From: Glandiceps talaboti
Taxonomy: Eukaryota; Hemichordata; Enteropneusta; Spengelidae
Direction of reading: 5' to 3'
DNA: 64,000 bases
Assembly: GCF_964340395.1 (NCBI RefSeq)
Contig: NC_135559.1
Coordinates: 18,597,050-18,661,049 of the forward strand
Both the position numbers and the translations under genes were made by a program. Under the pieces are notes generated by a model that was not told where the DNA came from, did not search any database, and saw only the letters and a program-made list of their open reading frames with translations. Below, one piece after another: positions 10,683 to 29,633 of this stretch. How positions within the stretch are numbered: the stretch's first letter is position 1; each line of letters opens with the position of its first letter.

Positions 10683-13600
10683 ATGGCGGTCGAAGGGGAT
10701 TCCGTTGTAAACATTGGTGCAGCAATTGGTGGTCCTTTAGTATTTGTGCTTGTTGCAGCGATTGTAATACAGAAAATGTTCGGAAAGACATTATCCACGA
10801 CTGACAAATTGATTTTTGGTTGGGTTGCACTCGGAGCAACCGCCCACTTGTTGGTGGTAAAGTTCTCATCATTGTTATTGTAAAATGTTCAGTTTGAAAT
10901 TAGGAAATTTGAAATTTCGCATCATTACACATCAACAGTAATAAACGACGATACAGGTCAACCAAACTAGTCGGGTCACCTGAAGAAGAAAAATCACCAA
11001 AAATAAGTTTTACTCAATGAAAATACACAATAGTTCAAGTACTGTTTTTTTTAGTGATTTTTAGTGCGTTTATTATTTGTTTTGTGATTAATTTTCCTTG
11101 ACAAAGACTTTGTTACCCTCCCAATTCTGTCACCGGATGTACGTGTATTTTCTCATTTTGGGAAGAAACATATTTAGTCTTGTAATTGTTAAATTGCTGC
11201 ACACATGCAGAAATATATATTTATGATTTTGTATGTTTGAAAGTAGCCATATTGACGAGGATTTGGTATTTATTTTATGATTTTTAATTTATCAAACTAT
11301 TTTATCACGGCTTCCTACTTGAAAAATCAATGTAAAATAACATATGCCAAGTCCTTGTTTGTAACTCAATAAATTGTAAAAGATTAATAAATGTGTGAAA
11401 TGTTTGTTATTGTATGTACAATAACGAACTTTTTACACATGTTTAGCTTTTTGCAATGAACATATTGAGTTACAAACACAGACTTGGCATATGTTGTATC
11501 ACATTGATTTTTCAAGTAGGAAACCATGATAAAATAGTTTGATAAATTAAAAATCTTGAATAAATGTCAAATCCTCATCCATATCAGGGGTGAACAAATC
11601 ATTTTGTGAACTGGTGGTCCCCGGACCAGTGCCTTAAAAAATCCAGTGGTCCTGCTGAAAGAATTAGTGGTCCCAGGTCCCACTAATGTGAAACATTAAA
11701 TCTTGCCTATGAATCTGTATATTCAGATGACTTTTTAACATAGTTATTAACAGTAAGGTCCTAGTCCAACGGACCAGACAAGGTAAAATTTGTGTGGTTC
11801 GCCCAAAAAAATTGCTAGTCCCAGACCCAGGACCAGTGGATTTGTTCATCCCTGCATATGGCTACTTTGATTTTTTGCGAAGAATGAAAAGATTGGGTAT
11901 AACATAAAAATTTGCACATATTGCCATTCAAAATTTTATGTAAGAAATTAGTAACATGACAGACAGTTCTAATTCTGTGTTGATGTTCACTTTAATAATG
12001 GTAATAAGTAGACAAGTAATAGATTATAGATTTTATATTTTATGTATATTTTTTCTAATGCACATTCTCCGTCTCACTCACTCACTCACTCTCCGACACT
12101 CACTCACTCACTCACTTATTCACACTCGCTCGCTCACTCACTCACTCACTCATTCACTTGGTTGCTCGCTTGCTCTCTCGCTTGCTCACTCACTCATGCA
12201 CGCACTCACTAACTATTCCTCTCACTCACGCACTCACAAACTATTCCTCTCACTCCTCACTCACACACTCACTCACTCACTATTCCTCTCACTCTGTTTT
12301 TGTCTCCTGTTGTGTTTAATGTCAAATTTGAGGTTTCATATTTAAATTTAAAAAAACCCAACACAACATTTTTATTATATTTTCAATAGGATGCACCCTA
12401 TGTCTGTTCACACTTTCTACATGGACCTGCTGCATTGGTCAAGTCTGGCGGCTTCTATGCAAAGCTGTGTAAGTGTCACAAATACAGGTGATAATGAATT
12501 ATTCTTGCATTTGATTTTGTAAGTGGCTTGTTGCCTTCATCAGGACTAATACAGCGCCACCTGGTGGTGAACAATAACAATGTTTGTCATTTGCTATTAC
12601 TTGTTACAAGTTGCTGGCATTGTAGTTTCTTGTTGTAAAATAATATATCCCTGAACTAAACATTTTCGCATATAAACATTTATGAAATACTATTAATCTT
12701 TAAGGCCCGAATATGAGTTTACGAACCGAGGTTGTACAGCAGAAGGGCCCATAAACCTTACTACCGAGATCTGCAAAACCCATCTGGACCGTGAGATTTT
12801 ATCATATACCCCATACAGTAGTAGCATAGAAATATAATTTATATTGTAAATCTCATTTTTACCAGTGAAGTATTATTGTGTTTGCAGAAATGTATAAATA
12901 ATGAAGAAATAAACAAAGCAAATCACTAAGTGAACAGATATCGATGAGCATGCCACTTACCATATTTGGGCAATGTGTGCAGGGGCATGATATGGAAAAT
13001 TATTGCATGGTTTGATGTGCGCCCTCTCCAATGAATTACATTGCAAGCGATACTGAGTATATGATAAAGTGAAAACAGGCCAAGACCACTCTTTGATGAA
13101 AATAATACAAAGCTACAAAAAAGAGAGTAAGACTTGTGTAATAATATTTTATTACCAATTATACTATGTAAAATATATATGTAAATTAAACGCCTATTTT
13201 TTGGCTTTCATTTGCAGAGAAATTTGCAGCCTTGTTCTCTTTCTGTGCTAAACAACTTTTTTTGACACTTTCAGATGAACACTTTGCCAAATCTGATAAA
13301 CGATTGTTATCAGCCGATCCATATCTTATGGGAATAATGCTGATGATAGTTGCAGTTTTACTACCATTAGAAGTGTTGCTGTGTTGTTCCATCGCCAAGA
13401 ATAAATCCAACAGACATTTCCTACAGGTTGTCACTGCTGTGATCTATTCATCATTATGTAAGCATGACAATAAATTGTTTGATAAACTATAAATAATGGC
13501 CAACCAATGTGCCATGTGTTTTATAAAGAACACACCCTTTGCATAGTCACACACATATAGGATCCTATAGGGCAATCCTACAGGACAGTTATGTAGGGTA

Positions 13601-14894
13601 ACCTTATAGGGCTGCTGGTGTCCAATGGGGGTTGGGGGTTGGACATGTTCCCTTTTGGATGTAAGTAAGGTTGTCCCCTATTGGTGTCCAATAGGACAAT
13701 CCTATAAGGTCCTAGAGGATGAACATATCCGTGTCCAATTTGACAATCCTGTAGGGACTAGAGGAACCTGGGTGAACATATCCGTGTCCAATTTGACAAT
13801 CCTGTAGGTCCTAGAGGGTGAACATATCCATGTCCAATATGACAATCTTGTAGGTCCTAGAGGGTGAACATATCAGTGTCCAATAGAGCAATCCTGTAGG
13901 TCGTAGAGGGTGAACATATCCATGTCCAATTTGACAATCCTGTAGGTCCTAGAGGGTGAACATATCCATGTCCAATATGACAATCCTATAAGGTCCTAGA
14001 GGCTGAACATATCTGTGTCCAATTTGACAATCCTATAAGGTCCTAGAGGCTGAACATATCCATGTCCAATATGACAATCCTGTAGGTCGTAGAGAGTGAA
14101 CCCATCGATATCCAATAGGACAATCCCATAGGTCCTAGAGAGTAAAATGATTGGTGTTGAATAGGACAATCCTATTAGGTCCTAGAGGGTAAACTTATTG
14201 AGGTCTAATTGGACAATCTTGTAGACCCTACAGGGTGAATCTATTTGTATCCAATAGCCTTTTTTTATCTGAAAATATTCCCAACAGATGTGAATTATAT
14301 GCATTCTTTAATGAAGACAGTAAGTAAATTGGTAAAATCTAACTAAGTTATGCAGGTATTTACCAGTGTTCCCCACCAACATTAGGGTGCAAAATCTAAA
14401 CAAGACTTCAACTTTCTTCAGCTTGGGTCCCCAAACAATAGCATAAGCTCAGTACTGTGGGAGCACATACACTTGTATTAACTTTTGTTAATATTCATTG
14501 AAATTTGAAAAGGTTTGATCTTGTTTCCATGGAAACATAAAAAAACTTCTTTAATGTATACATTTATAGAGTTAGTACCAAGAAGTTACAGTCTAATATT
14601 TTTGTTTGTGTTTGTGTTTGTGTTTGTTTACTTTGTGCAGTTTGGATGTATGCTGTTCCAGAGTTATTTAAAGGCGATAAGTCTGATGTTGACTTCGGTG
14701 GAAGCCTTAAGGATATCATTTTCACAATTGTGTTTGGGACAGTGTATGTTAGCGCTGTCGTATTGATGCTGTCCCAGTCCTGTTGTGCTATGGGGTCCAC
14801 TGGCAAAATAACCCCTAAGGCGCAGAAGACAGAACCACAAGAACCTCAGCAGGCTGTACGAAGATCTTCAAGGTTGAAGAAAAAGGCAGAATAA
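10683..14894 (+). CDS. EBPL-related EXPERA membrane protein, divergent and probably non-catalytic
   Basis: Exons 10683-10856, 12390-12468, 13275-13457, 14641-14894 (690 bp, 229 aa); phases 0, 1, 1 equal those of the EBPL gene at 20864, and exon 3 is 183 bp in both. About five hydrophobic segments, e.g. IGGPLVFVLVAAIVIQ, LIFGWVALGATAHLLV and IIFTIVFGTVYVSAVVLML, then a basic tail (RRSSRLKKKAE). It aligns with EBPL through YEHFAKSDKRLLSADP and KNKSNRHFLQ. Of the six residues reported as important in human EBP (His77, Glu81, Glu123, Thr126, Asn194, Trp197), only His (55 here) is kept; the others read D59, M106, I109, G and Y. It is therefore unlikely to be a sterol isomerase and may be a binding or scaffold protein of the ER. 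Lies head-to-head with importin alpha. Start ATG is in a good context. It could be an annotated EBPL-like gene; no symbol fits safely. Confidence 0.87.
11241..11868. mobile_element. Fold-back MITE with a nested element in its right arm
   Basis: Left arm starts AAGTAGCCATATTGACGAGG; the right arm is its complement, ending CATATGGCTACTTT. Arms share further long words (CATATGCCAAGTC, TTTTTCAAGTAGGA, GATAAAATAGTTTGATAAAT) and are about 150-190 bp. The right arm is split by the element at 11585-11854. Related sequence lies at 21773-22048 and 19220-19390. Confidence 0.8.
11585..11854. mobile_element. CAGGG-ended MITE nested in a fold-back, 5-bp duplication CATAT
   Basis: Inverted ends CAGGGGTGAACAAATC and GATTTGTTCATCCCTG. 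CATAT occurs immediately on both sides (11580-11584, 11855-11859); the intact left arm of the host fold-back has a single copy, giving the empty-site sequence inside the same locus. The interior repeats CCAGTGGTCC / GGTCCCAG words. Non-coding. Confidence 0.8.
12072..12296. repeat. (ACTC)n-rich simple repeat
   Basis: Imperfect CACTCACTCACT and GCTCGCTTGCTC tracts. The leucine/serine/histidine-rich ORF crossing it is a by-product of the repeat. Confidence 0.9.
13555..14262. repeat. 46-bp minisatellite, about 12 copies
   Basis: Unit of about 46 bp built from GTCCAATATGACAATCCTGT, AGGTCCTAGAGGGTGAACAT and ATCCAT. Regular from about 13690, degenerate towards both ends. Fills much of intron 3 (13458-14640) of the EBPL-like gene. 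Confidence 0.9.
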
Positions 14895-15489
14895 ACCAAA
14901 AATTAACGATACTGCTTTAGGCCATCACAAAATTAAATATAGTTTCTCATCATCCTGTACACTTTTTTTTTGCTATACAGATTATTTTACTGAAGTACAA
15001 GGTGGGCAACACATTTGAGTGTTATCAGAACATCTGGTACATTACAGTACTATTATTTGCTGCAAACATAAATAGTTCACATTCCCCTCTATCAATTAAA
15101 TTATAAATCAGTTCACAGTACCACTTTCATGTGATAGAAGGACTGTGATCAGTTAAAATTTGTTTGTTAATCCACACTTTTGTAACAAAAATAGATTTGC
15201 AATAATCAACACCTCAATTTTGACACAAGTCTAGCATGAGAAACTATTTTTTTTATTTTGTTGTCCTAAGCAGAAGTTTTTCAAGACATGTTACTGCATC
15301 AGAGTACTAACTTTTTTTTTATCATTAAATCTCAGTATTACGTATATTAATCAAGTGTAAGTTTTAGTTAGATTTTTTTGCTAACTTTCACTAATATCTT
15401 GTGATATATTTAGAAGTAGACTAAAAAAACTAACTTGTTGGTTACCTTGTAAGAAACTAGTCTGAGCACATTTTGCTTGTGTTTAACTT

Positions 15490-15800
15490 TATATGGACAC
15501 TCATACTTAATTCTGTGTTTCTCATCATAACACCTTAAAATTGATGGGTTGGTCAGTCGGTCAAAATTTTAAAAGAGTAAAAAAAAACTTGGTGTATGTT
15601 TATTATACTTCCATTTCATAAACAGTCTGAATGACTTAGAAATGACAATCAAAGTCAGAATGAAACTGAACCATTTGATTAGATTTCCTGAATTTCAGCA
15701 ATAAATGATAATTTTCACTCAGATACGAACTCATGGGGTTGCCATCTGACAATCAGTGATGTTTTGATTTTGTCCTAATCCTGCCATAGAGGGCGCATTT
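15490..15800. repeat. Dispersed repeat, second copy at 63220-63490
   Basis: Shares TTCTCATCATAACACCTTAAA, a TCAGTCGGTC / TAATTCGGTT stretch, CTTAGAAATGACAATCAAAG and a closing CCATAGAGGGCGC with 63220-63490 over about 300 bp. Part of it (AAATGACAATTAAA) also occurs near 22140. Family not recognised. Confidence 0.65.
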
Positions 15801-17184
15801 TTTTAGATGTCATTTTACCAGATTGAAGAAACATAGGCTCAGTCGGGTCATTGACATTTGCACCATGAATTTCAGCTTTTGCATTTGCTTTTGCATTTGA
15901 AATACTTTTGTGTTTAAACTAGCAATTTATTTTTAATATGGCAACAATGTAACCATTCCAAAATACATGCTGGAACTGGAAGAGTTAAATGATTTAAATA
16001 AATGTATTTTTTTATTTTTCTTAATATACCTCATTTCATACTTTGATAATAATGTTCGAGAGTAAAGTATTACAAAACTAATCAATTCTCACCTTGACTT
16101 TGAAATATCTGCTGTATATAATATTAACAATTAATAGAAGTTAAATATCTAATTAACTGAACTTAACAACTGTAAAATTCTTAATTGAAATCACACAGTC
16201 ATTCAAAGTGAAAAACAACAGCTGTAGTCTAGAATCCAATTATGTGGGGAGTTTGCTTTCTCTTTCCTCTACAATTCCTGGCATTTTGCAATAATGGTCA
16301 TATATTCAAAACTATAATCAGATAACGATTTCTGACTGTGATGTTGAATATAGTAATCATGTTTACATCGTACAGCTCAACCGTCCTGAGTTGGTTCACA
16401 TCACGTGGTGACACTATTGATGTCATTTCACTCCTATATCCTAATGCAAGGTTTGAGTTTAGTGATGGTTAAGTATAAATCAGTAAGTAGAATACTGTGA
16501 GTACCTTTTTAATATGCAGAAAAATTTAATCCCAAAAACAGATAAACTCAGCCTGTGCCCCTTTAATGAAAGTCATACATAGTTATGTGGTACATATCAC
16601 TGTCGTCCCCCTCACAGTACTTATATAGTCCATTGACTTCAGTTATAAAAAATACTGTTTTGTGCCACGTGTGGACTTTCCTTGAGGTAAAACCTCAAAA
16701 AATATTCAAAAAGATAATTTAAAATTTTCCAAAAAGAAATGTTTATATACAAGATTTGATTTCAGTTAGAAATTTGACAGGAGTGGATGTGAAGATTTTT
16801 TATCAAAATAGTTTCTATACATACAAACTTTTTGTCATATTGTACAATGGAAGTTGAAGTGGCATATGAGTTAAGATTGAATATCGTAGTCTTGGTTATC
16901 TAAACAATAGCCTTTTTGCAGAACACTGAGAGGTCACTTGTCTCACTTTCAAACTGTCAGTATGACATATATGCCATTTCTACTATTATTGTGCAAAAAG
17001 TATATTTGTTACACATATCTCAATTCCTACACTACCACAACCAGTGTTTCTTTGCCAAATTATGTGAGCTGTGTTTGTGTAAACCAGGATGTCCCCTATT
17101 TCCTGTCAGATACATATATTATCTGTTGGAAAATCACAAGATCATAAGGGTGTAAGAACAGCTGGTCATCAGGAAAATTTGACT

Positions 17185-17285
17185 GCAAAATCATAATTTT
17201 GACAAAAAAATTGACATTGGAAAATCATAATTTTGACACAAAAATTGACATTGGAAAATCACAATTTTGACAAAAATTCAATGAT
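17185..17285. repeat. Short tandem repeat, unit about 39 bp, 2.5 copies
   Basis: AAAATCATAATTTTGACA and AAAAATTGACATTGG alternate two and a half times. Confidence 0.75.
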
Positions 17286-18109
17286 TTGTATGTTTTATAG
17301 GAACCAAGTCCAAAATGAACAGTAAACTCGAAAAATCTTTACCAATTTGAAACAATTTGTTGAAGAAATTTTGGCAGGAAAATATCTAGTTGTGTACAAT
17401 CAATTTTTATTTCATCATATGTGTACATTTCAATCAGAAATTCAATTTGACTGTAGCATTCTTCAGTACAGAGTTTTTCATCGTTTTATATTTTTATAGA
17501 GTTCAAGTTATACAGAGTTGTTGTTTATAGTTTATATCCAGAGTGAAATTTTAGATTTTTTTATGTGTTTTTAGAGATTTCATTGAAGTGTAACTTTTGT
17601 TAATGTTTAGATTTTTGACTGGGCAATAATAATCCCATTGTACTAAGACAGCCACAAAGTTCTTGCTAGACAGTGAATTTTTTTGATCGGTCACAATTTA
17701 AGACTGTCGTCTTAAAGGGCGAATTTTCAATCTCGGGTCAGTGTCTCGACACTCTAAAGTATATCAAGCCAATATTTTCTCAAATACAGTCCCCAAAATG
17801 CAATTATTTTCATAAATACAGTGACAGATTTCTTTCCTGTATATTCATAATACTGTACTCCAACATTAGGAGATAACAAATCTATAATAGTCTCTCAAAC
17901 GACAGTTTCATAGGTGCTCTGTGAGTGTGTTACACGCTCAGTCATCCAGCACATAATCTAACCCTATATTTCACCTCATAACATAGACAAAGGGAAGACT
18001 TTGTATGTGGTTAAAATTATCACTTTGTGTTGCTCTTCTTTCCCAACTACCAATCACAGACAGTCTTCTATCATAAAAATGACAAGAGCGATGTTGGTCC
18101 AACATTATT

Positions 18110-18290
18110 AGCAATACCCATCTTTTACCAGTGTTTCAAAAATGAGCTACTCAAGTGGTATTCAGGCAAGCGTTAGTGAGAACACCGTTTTTAGCACATC
18201 TGGAAAGTAGTACTGTTGTGCTACAGTGCCATTAATTGGCGATATTTTTACTAAACTTTCTGTCAACATAATCAGATGATCATTTAGCCA
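18110..18290. repeat. Dispersed repeat shared with 23570-23710
   Basis: Both copies hold TTTTTAGCACATCTG, GTTGTGCTRCARYGCCATT and GGCGATATTTTTACT-like words in the same order. Ends not defined. Confidence 0.5.
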
Positions 18291-18329
18291 AAAACTGTCA
18301 CTTGGGTGTTATTGCATGGTTTGCAATCA

Positions 18330-18480
18330 GTGTTGCAGTGAGGTCAATGACATTGGCCTGAGTATCACAATTGGTGGTGCATTTGTTTAGTAATTGGAGG
18401 TTCAAGTCCTGGCCCCAACCAGCTTTGATGACACAATCACTACCACAATGTTATGAGAGAAAAAATTGTCTCTCAACAAC
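18330..18480 (+). mobile_element. Possible tRNA-derived SINE fragment
   Basis: GGAGGTTCAAGTCCTGGCCC (18396-18415) resembles a Pol III B box with flanking T-arm, but no clear A box is visible upstream. Low-confidence call. Confidence 0.3.
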
Positions 18481-20239
18481 TATCGGTAGCTTCTTGTACT
18501 GGCCTGAATTGAATCTACGATGAAGAAAATTTCAACTTGAGTTTTCCCTATCAGGGATACTGCACTCTTGTGTAGCACTTCTGTTAAAAAATAACAGCTG
18601 CAAAGTGGTCAATTTAAATAAGGCATATTGGGTGAGCTGCAAATTGGTCAACTGAAATATGGCATATGGTGAGTTCAGAATTAAAACGGTTTGCGATCCA
18701 TTAGCTAAAATGTCCATGTCTCTGTCGTTGTACTGTGGCAGCTCTCATAGTAGATGATATCTAGTACGGTTACAGTGCAGCGACGTGGACGCTAACAGAT
18801 CACAAAACATTTTTATCATGAACTCACCCAACGACTTCCTGTTAGGGAGGTTGAATACCCTTAGTCTGACCCCCTAACTTGAGTACAAAAGTACTTCAAC
18901 TTTGCACTCGCCAAAGTATTGGCAACTTATTTGAGTACAGCTCTTTGAGTGAATACCATGATGAGAAAAATCATGTATGCTGCATTGACATTATAGAAAA
19001 AGTTTGTATTTTGATAATGTTAATTTGTAGAGTGTGTGTGTGCTCATTGTAAGTTTTGATGTTTTAGGTAACCATTTGCCATCAATTTATTCTGTTATCA
19101 TTGCAGTGATTAACAACCAATTTTAAACTTTCAAGATCTTCCTGTCTCTCCCAGTAACATTTCTAATAAATGGATATTTGCTGGATATGATGTGAAGTTG
19201 TCTTGTTTTTCCTTGATAATTAAAGTGACCATATGGATGAGAATTGTAAAACAACTCTTATGTTTTCCTAATTGGAAAAAAATAACATTAACAAAGTGTG
19301 TGTTTCTGGGCTGATCAATTATGAAAAGGTGAAAGATGTTAAAAAAGCAAGCATTTTACACACTCTTTGACACTTTTTAGGATAGGCCTTTTTCTAACTT
19401 TGAACAAATTTCATTTCACCAGATAACAAAACAAAGTTACATTTGTGAAATACAAATATATGTATACAAATAGTCTGTAAGGTATACTGTGATGGCGCCC
19501 TCACATGGTGAGCAGTCAGAGTAACACAATATATCTTACACAAATGAATGCACTTTTGTAATCTGACTTTTGAAATCTTATTTCCTTTTTGATAAATAAT
19601 CATGAATATTCAGTGTGCATCTAATGAATATTTATGTCTGCTAAGACCCATGATGAAAGTGACCCAATGAAAGAACAACAGAGGTGAAAAAGTTTCAATT
19701 TAGTTTTTCTTGGCAATCAAGTGAAATTTATGTGAAAACATGAAATGACTCCAGACCTCAAAACCTGTATTTCCTGGAGGTGCATTCCCCTTTAAATGTG
19801 ACCCTAATTTAAGGATTATTATAAAGGTAAATTTAATTTTAATTTCGTTTGATTTTAAATTAACCCAATGTAATCTAATTTAAGTTAATCTACTATATTA
19901 ATTAATTATTTATTTAATATTTCATTAATCCAATTTTATTTGATGTTATTCAATTGATTTAATTTGAATGAATTACATGTGTATCCCAAATAATGTTCAC
20001 AATACCATATCCCACCAGAGTGACATCCAGACCTTTCTCTAGTCTGTTAGAGTTTAACACGAAAAAAATAGAAGACCTCTGCATCATTCTGGTCTCTAAA
20101 ATAGTTACTCATTGCATTGTAGTAACCAGAATGCTTCTGTAATGGCAAAGTCTCTAGATTTTCGTTTCTACACACAATAATTGGTGGAATGCAACAGAAC
20201 ATAAGCGATTAGTTATGTTTGAAGTATGTACCAAATGTA

Positions 20240-20475
20240 ATTGAGTTAGACTGCATTACTGAAAATCATTATTTATGCAAATGACTCATTGAAATTAAAA
20301 GCTACTTCACTAAGCTTTTATGAAGCTATGGATTTTGTTATGGTTGATGTATGTAGTAAATTATATTGAATTTGAAACATGCATTCATAAGATTTAGCCT
20401 AAATACTGAAAGTCATTAATTATGCAAATGAGTCATTAAAACAAATAAAAGTATTATTATCAAGCTTTATATGAC
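20240..20475. repeat. Duplicated block with ATGCAAAT octamers
   Basis: TACTGAAAATCATTATTTATG / CAAATGACTCATT at 20257 and TACTGAAAGTCATTAATTATG / CAAATGAGTCATT at 20403 are the cores of an imperfect tandem duplication of about 145 bp located 400-600 bp upstream of the EBPL start codon. Confidence 0.6.
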
Positions 20476-20863
20476 ACATCACTGTTTCAGATATCTGAAA
20501 CAGTGACCCGTAACGGTATCGTATCGTAAATACCTATAATTACGTCATTATTTTGTATTAGGATCATCCTAGACTAGAATATCACCATCCTGGAATGGAA
20601 TATGAGTTCACAAGTGACTGTGGGGTAGAGAGTGGAGGGGAAAATGGTGTAATAATATTCCAGAGTTAAAAATAAATCAATTTATCTGCAACCCAAATGA
20701 CAATGATGAAAAATGTTATAAAAGGATGGGTTTTTGAATATAAAATTATATTACGAGAACATGAAACGTACACATGGTACAGGTGGGCGACAGGTGTCAC
20801 GCCAGTCACAATACTATTTTTTTTCAACCAACTTGAGGGGTCTAACACGACGGCGTAGGCAAG

Positions 20864-27379
<6,516 letters not shown>

Positions 27380-27705
27380 AACAAGCATTCCTTGGTAACC
27401 AGGATATACAGAAATTTAAAAACAACTTCTGTAAAAAAATTTTTTTAGTAGCAACCCCTTTATCAGACATGTCGTGTTGTTCTGCCTTAATCAACCGTAT
27501 CTATAAGTGATGGTTAACAGGGTGGCACAATACATCATGTCTCACAGACTAACTGTTTCTTTGAAGTTTTTATATGTATTCTGTAACTCATTTTTATGAA
27601 CTTTTTTTTTTAGCAATTACCGATTTGTATGGAGATTTAATCTGGCCCATCATAACAGCAAGAACAAGATTGTAATGGATATTATTGGCTTTAAATGAAT
27701 TCTGT

Positions 27706-27945
27706 AACATAACATAACATAACATAACATAACATAACATAACATAACATATAGCATAACATAACATAACATAACATAATATACTTAGCATAGCATAGCA
27801 TAACATGACTATAACATAATGTTACATAGTGTAACATAACATACCATTACATGACATAACACAACACAAGAACATAATGTAACAACATTACACAACATGA
27901 CATAACACAACATAAGTTAATGTAGAAACATAACACAACATAGTT
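27706..27945. repeat. (AACAT)n pentanucleotide repeat
   Basis: Near-perfect AACAT units to about 27780, then degenerate ACATAACACA-type sequence. Confidence 0.9.
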
Positions 27946-28489
27946 ACCTTTTATTGAAGAAACACTTTCAGCATTTCAAGATAGGCTTCAATAACTCTAA
28001 GTTGAAATGAGTTTGATATTTGGAAAAAGATCCATTTTATATTTTATCACCATGACAGGCGAAAGCTGTCCTTGATAAAAACAAGTAGTTGTTTCTAAAG
28101 TACTGAAATGAATTTACTTAACCCGTTTAGAAGTCTGACACCAGATTTTTAGAATATAAATACATAAACTTACTAGTACGTACTTAGGGGGGTTAACTAG
28201 TACTAATTAAATTGGCCATGTAGATGACAAATGGGTACTATTTGGGGAAAAATAAGGTTTTTTTTCTAAATGGTGAAATCTGTATTTTTTTTGTTAGTTA
28301 GCTACAAAGTAAGAGATAGCCAATATTTTTAGCAAAGGATCGGGAACCTGTAACTGAAGAGTGAAATCTTGTATAATGTGCATAGATTTTTATATAATTT
28401 ACTTGGGGGAACCCAGTAAAATCCCTGGGAAAACCAGGTAGATTTACTACTGTGTGTAAACATCCTTACCAAAAATTTTTGTATGTTGC

Positions 28490-28635
28490 AAGAAATTGCC
28501 ATGGATCAAAATGATAGAAATGTAGTCTTTGTTGCAAGTCAATCACCACATGATAAGAGATAGAGTAACGCCATATTGTGAAATGGCACAAGAAATTGTT
28601 TTGTTGATGATGTGTAAAAATTGGCGTAGAAGGTA
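28490..28635. mobile_element. Decayed MITE copy, family of 2577-2749
   Basis: CATGGATCAAAATGATAGAAA, CACCACATGATAAGAGATAG and TTGATGATGTGTAAAAATTGG follow the family order, but the terminal repeats are no longer clear. Confidence 0.55.
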
Positions 28636-29405
28636 TAGCAAGATAGCAGTGCTGTAGTTTTTAATATAGCAGAGTATATATATATACTAGTATATATATA
28701 TTATATATATACTGTGTTTTTGATTGTAATGTTGCAAGTTGTTTGATCTGAATTTTGTTTTGATGTTTTATAAATGTTTTCTTATTGATGTAACTAATTT
28801 AATGAGGATGGTGCATGGTTTATAAAAGTCACAATGTGGCAAGGTACTAAGTTTTTAAACTTATATGTGCAATACCTTTAACTGAAGGGGAATGTCACTG
28901 TAGAAAATAAAGACCTTTTCATATGAAATGTGTTTTACAGACTTATTTTGTAATTTTGTTTTATTTTTGTTACATGTACTGTATTGAGAAATATGAACAT
29001 AAAATGATTCCAGTTTATTCTCTCCATTTTACACTGTACCTGCGTTGTCACCTTTGACCCTTTACTCGTGTCACTTGAATATTCATGACTCTTTTGATGT
29101 TGAAATGTCTTGATTTCCCCAGTGGTGTTCTCATTTGATGTGAACCCATGCTGCAAGATTACAGCAGCTATGAATATGTTATCTGATGTATATATCTTAA
29201 GCTCTAAGAGGCATAGTGAACCAATCCCAAAGGAGTCATGTGTACTTTATCATCAGGTGAATGAATTCTGCTGACACAACAAGACAGTGCAAAAACTAGT
29301 ACATCTAGTATGTTTTAGTTAAAATTGTTATCAAGTTATTCCTATAAGTGAACAGTAATACTTATTTAAAGGCAGTATGGTGACATCATAGAATAAAGAT
29401 ATCAA

Positions 29406-29633
29406 ACCCACCCCACCCCACCCCACCCCATCACATCTCACCACATCACATCACACCCCACCCCATCACATCCCACCCCATGACATCCCACCCCACCCAT
29501 CACATCCCACCCCACCCATCACATCCCACCCCACCCCATCAAATCACACCCCACCCCATCACATCCCACCCATCACATCCCACCCCACCCCATCACATCC
29601 CACCCCACCCCACCCCATCACATCCCACCCCTA
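29406..29633. repeat. C-rich minisatellite (CACCC / CATCACATCC words)
   Basis: Alternating CCACCCCACC and CATCACATCC blocks, strongly strand-asymmetric in C over G for about 230 bp. Confidence 0.9.

Larger units (their letters stand above)
10857..12389 (+). other. EBPL-like gene intron 1
   Basis: Donor GTAAAG, acceptor CAATAG. Holds a fold-back element with a nested insertion (11241-11868) and a CTCA-rich simple repeat (12072-12296). Confidence 0.8.
14895..20863. other. Intergenic region between the two EBPL-type genes
   Basis: Contains the 3' UTR of the upstream gene (no poly-A site assigned), a dispersed repeat at 15490-15800, a short tandem repeat at 17185-17285, a repeat shared with 23570-23710 at 18110-18290, a possible tRNA-like SINE piece near 18330-18480, a fold-back fragment at 19220-19390 and a duplicated octamer-bearing block at 20240-20475. 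No exon-like coding match found. Confidence 0.7.

Noticed and set aside
11956-12345. 129-codon Leu/Ser/His-rich ORF
   Set aside because: Mostly the ACTC repeat; lies in an intron with no exon signals.
10683-14894. True EBP sterol isomerase
   Set aside because: It aligns better to EBPL, shares EBPL exon structure and lacks most catalytic residues.
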